Of a stretch of DNA of 8,116 nucleotides, positions 6,115-8,116 are shown piece after piece. Every line of letters starts with the position of its first letter. Positions within the stretch are counted from its first letter, which is position 1. The notes under the pieces are model-generated. The model was given only the letters and a program-made list of their open reading frames with translations. It was not told the origin of the DNA and ran no database searches. The position numbers and the translations under genes are program-made. Source of the stretch: JAATGI01 sp050729815 (GTDB lineage: Bacteria; Pseudomonadota; Alphaproteobacteria; ATCC43930; CGMCC-115725); contig JBOHLV010000071.1 of NCBI GenBank assembly GCA_050729815.1, positions 1 to 8,116 on the forward strand. The letters are read 5' to 3'.

Positions 6115-7755
6115 TCACCCCGCACAACAGGAGAGCCGGGATACATCCCTGGTGAATGTCTGGGCGGCGAGCTTGAGCCCCTCCGTCATCACGAGATAAG
6201 GGAACAGCGTGTCGCCAAGTTCCTCGACCGTCATGTGGTGACGGATGGCGAGCGCGGCGGTCTGGATCATCTCGCCGGCATCGTGTGCCAGGATTTGCGC
6301 GCCGATCAGGCGATGGCTCCCGGCGTCGGCAACGAGCTTCACGAAGCCGCGCGTCTCGAAATTCGCAAGCGCGCGCGGGACGTTCTCCAGTTCCAGCCGG
6401 CGTGCGATGGTTTCGATGCCTGCCGCACACGCCTGGCCTTCGTCGAGCCCGACGATCGCCACCGACGGATCGGTGAAGATCACGGCCGGCACCACGGAAA
6501 GATCGAGGCGCGCATCGCCTCCCATCATGTTGATCGCGGCCCGCGTGCCCGCGGCGGCGGCGACATAGACGAACTGAGGCATCGTGCAGCAGTCGCCAGC
6601 GGCATAGATATTCGCCACGGATGTCCGCATATGGTCATCAACGACAATGGCGCCATTGCCGTCGGTTTTGACGCCGATCGCGTCGAGTTCCAGCCCGTCC
6701 GTGTTCGGTCTACGGCCGGTGGCGACGAGCAGTCGTTCGGCCTCGATGTGGCCTGCGCCGAACCCAACGACGAACCGGCCGTCCCGATGGGCGACATGAT
6801 CCGGTTGTGCTCCGTTGACCACCCGGATGCCTTCGGACTCGAACGCCGACTGCAACCCGGCACCGAGTTCCGGATCCTCGCGGCTAAGCAACGCGCGGCG
6901 CGCGAGAATCGTCACCTCGACGCCGAGACGCCGATAGGCCTGCGCCAATTCCAAGGCGACGAAGGAGGAGCCAATGACAAGGAGGGCCTTTGGCAATGTT
7001 TCCGCGAACAAGGCATCGCTCGAAGTCCAATAGGGGGTGTCCGCAAGGCCTGGAATCGGTGGGATCATCGGCGCCGCGCCGGCCGCGATCAGGATGCGAT
7101 CCGGCGTCAGTCGCGTCGTGCCGCCCGTGGAGTCTTTGACAACCAGCGTCTCTCGATCGGCAAAGCGCGCCGCGCCGCGCAGCAGCGTAATGGCGGGATT
7201 GTCGGCGATGATTTTTTCGTATTTGGCGGCGCGCAAGGCGTCGGCGCGGCCGCGGAGTTGCGCGAGAAGGGACGCACGATCGATCGGTTCCGCGCTTCGC
7301 GCGATGCCGTCGAACGGATGGTGGGCGCGCCCATGCTGGATCTCCGCCGCCCGCAATGTGATCTTTGACGGCACGCACCCGGTGTTGACGCAGGTTCCGC
7401 CCACCATTTCGCCCCGTTCGATCATCGTCACGCGGGCGCCGGCCTCGGCCGCGCGAATCGCGGCCGCGACGGCCGCGCCGCCGCTGCCGATGATGGCAAT
7501 ATGCGTGCCGCTGCCGCTCGGCGGCTTCTGTTCCGGCGGGCGGTCGTCGATCGGCACCTCCAAGCCATAACCATGCGGTCTTACGGCGTCTCTAAGCCGG
7601 ACGAGATCGACACGATCGGCACTTTCGATCTCGGCCATCTTGCGATCATAAGAGACATGGGCTTCGACACCCGGAAGTTCGTTGAGCACGGCCTCGACCG
7701 TGTGCGCGCAGGAGGCGCAAGTCATGCCCGTCACCCGAAGTGACACGGAATTCAT
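6115..7755 (-). CDS. merA: Mercuric reductase (MerA)
   Basis: This flavoenzyme reduces Hg(II) to volatile Hg(0) in the cytoplasm using NADPH. It has 546 residues, close to the 561 of Tn501 MerA. Domains in order: an N-terminal heavy-metal-associated domain with GMTCASC (C13, C16); an FAD-binding GSGGAA (90-95); the redox-active GTCVNTGCVPSK with C122 and C127; an NADPH-binding region at VIGSSFVALEL (260-270); a GDCC motif around 387-390; and the dimerisation domain ending in the vicinal C543-C544 (LSCCAG) that passes Hg(II) to the active site of the partner subunit. Y242 (in PYWTSS) and Y520 (FPYLVMTEG) match tyrosines conserved near the Hg site. The ATG at 7755 has GGAGAT 5 nt upstream. It follows merB by 70 bp. 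All catalytic features are intact, so it should be active. C390 replaces the residue after GDC in Tn501 (GDCTDQ, from memory), an extra thiol beside a conserved one. Confidence 0.98.
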   Translation of the reverse strand: MNSVSLRVTGMTCASCAHTVEAVLNELPGVEAHVSYDRKMAEIESADRVDLVRLRDAVRPHGYGLEVPIDDRPPEQKPPSGSGTHIAIIGSGGAAVAAAIRAAEAGARVTMIERGEMVGGTCVNTGCVPSKITLRAAEIQHGRAHHPFDGIARSAEPIDRASLLAQLRGRADALRAAKYEKIIADNPAITLLRGAARFADRETLVVKDSTGGTTRLTPDRILIAAGAAPMIPPIPGLADTPYWTSSDALFAETLPKALLVIGSSFVALELAQAYRRLGVEVTILARRALLSREDPELGAGLQSAFESEGIRVVNGAQPDHVAHRDGRFVVGFGAGHIEAERLLVATGRRPNTDGLELDAIGVKTDGNGAIVVDDHMRTSVANIYAAGDCCTMPQFVYVAAAAGTRAAINMMGGDARLDLSVVPAVIFTDPSVAIVGLDEGQACAAGIETIARRLELENVPRALANFETRGFVKLVADAGSHRLIGAQILAHDAGEMIQTAALAIRHHMTVEELGDTLFPYLVMTEGLKLAAQTFTRDVSRLSCCAG

Positions 7756-7760
7756 GGATT

Positions 7761-7766
7761 ATCTCC
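7761..7766 (-). promoter_or_regulatory. Ribosome-binding site of merA
   Basis: The minus strand reads GGAGAT, 5 nt before the merA ATG at 7755. It is the best ribosome-binding site in the mer cluster and fixes the merA start directly before the metal-binding domain. Confidence 0.65.
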
Positions 7767-7825
7767 GGTCTTGAGGCGGGAAGGCGGAAATTGGAGCATG
7801 GGTCGCCGTTTTTTCACCCGGGGCC

Positions 7826-8116
7826 CTATCGATATTCCGCCAATGCCGCGCCGAACAAATGCGCGTTGGAACGTTTGCCAAGCGCAAAGGCCTCGTCGAG
7901 CGAAAGCAAGAGCGTTTCCGGGTGCTTTGCCTGCCAGCGCTCCCCCGATTGGCGCGACGCGAAGAAGAAGATGTGATGACAGGACGACGCCATGAGACGC
8001 TCAACGGTGGACAAATCCCATCCCCCGGCTCGCACGGCGGACACAACCGTTCCCGCCGGTTCAACCGTCTCGATACGCACAGGCGACACCGTTAAATGGA
8101 TCGCCTGCCGGGTTTC
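7826..8116 (-). CDS. merB: Organomercurial lyase (MerB), C-terminal part
   Basis: The frame is open to the right edge and ends at a TAG at 7826-7828, giving the last 96 residues; the N-terminal half lies outside. The segment HLTVSP, then VEPAGTVVS, SSCHHIFFFAS and a LDEAFALGKRSNAHLF tail matches MerB, which in E. coli reads LTVSP, VEPAG, SFCCHVHFFAS and HEAFGLG (from memory). MerB cleaves the carbon-mercury bond of organomercurials and hands Hg(II) to MerA. The Cys codon at 7979-7981 aligns with catalytic Cys159 of the plasmid R831b enzyme; the following position, Cys160 there, is His here. The other key residues (Cys96 and Asp99 equivalents) are beyond the window. A GTG at 8089 could be misread as a start, but the MerB match continues upstream of it to the edge, so the gene is truncated only by the window. 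Its place before merA indicates broad-spectrum resistance. Confidence 0.92.
   Translation of the reverse strand, partial: ETRQAIHLTVSPVRIETVEPAGTVVSAVRAGGWDLSTVERLMASSCHHIFFFASRQSGERWQAKHPETLLLSLDEAFALGKRSNAHLFGAALAEYR

Noticed and set aside
5890..7368. Long plus-strand open frame of 492 residues opposite merA and the thioredoxin-like gene
   Set aside because: It is antisense to two clear genes, is rich in Arg, His and Asp without any domain motif, and is the usual shadow frame in high-GC DNA.
1..8116. tRNA, rRNA, CRISPR array or insertion sequence
   Set aside because: I saw no regular direct repeats with spacers, no tRNA or rRNA signature, and no transposase motif or terminal inverted repeats on either strand.

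Overview
The window carries two complete minus-strand gene clusters and the broken end of a third, plus-strand locus. Reading the minus strand from the right edge, the first cluster is a mercury-resistance operon. It holds the 3' part of merB (organomercurial lyase), a full merA (mercuric reductase with one N-terminal metal-binding domain), a Tat-signal thioredoxin-fold protein, and a small polytopic membrane protein with a Cys-Cys pair and a Cys-rich tail. The last two genes overlap by 4 bp and sit where merT/merP-type uptake genes would be expected. They are the most interesting part of the window.

A non-coding interval of about 550 bp (4383-4935) follows, with several GC-rich inverted repeats but no gene I can support. 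The second cluster is a complete cyoABCD operon for a bo3-type, heme-copper ubiquinol oxidase. The four genes are packed tightly: ATGA overlaps at cyoB/cyoC and cyoC/cyoD, and a 5 bp gap at cyoA/cyoB. The Cu-B and heme ligands are all present and CuA ligands are absent, so the electron donor should be a quinol. Two positions that match the E. coli high-affinity quinol site are acidic substitutions. No cyoE (heme O synthase) follows cyoD.

At the left edge, on the plus strand, is the C-terminal end of a LigB-like class III extradiol dioxygenase. An ATGA-overlapping reading frame follows it, and after about 24 codons that frame runs into the antisense of cyoD. This looks like a recombination junction where the cyo/mer segment was joined to an aromatic-catabolism locus.

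The high GC content, an alpha-proteobacterial style of cyo operon, and a protocatechuate/gallate-type dioxygenase suggest a proteobacterium, probably an alphaproteobacterium. Species cannot be read from this sequence. In use, MerB would split organomercurials, MerA would reduce Hg(II) to volatile Hg(0) in the cytoplasm, and the thioredoxin/membrane pair may handle Hg(II) or thiol redox at the membrane. The bo3 oxidase is a separate respiratory function that may share the same accessory block.
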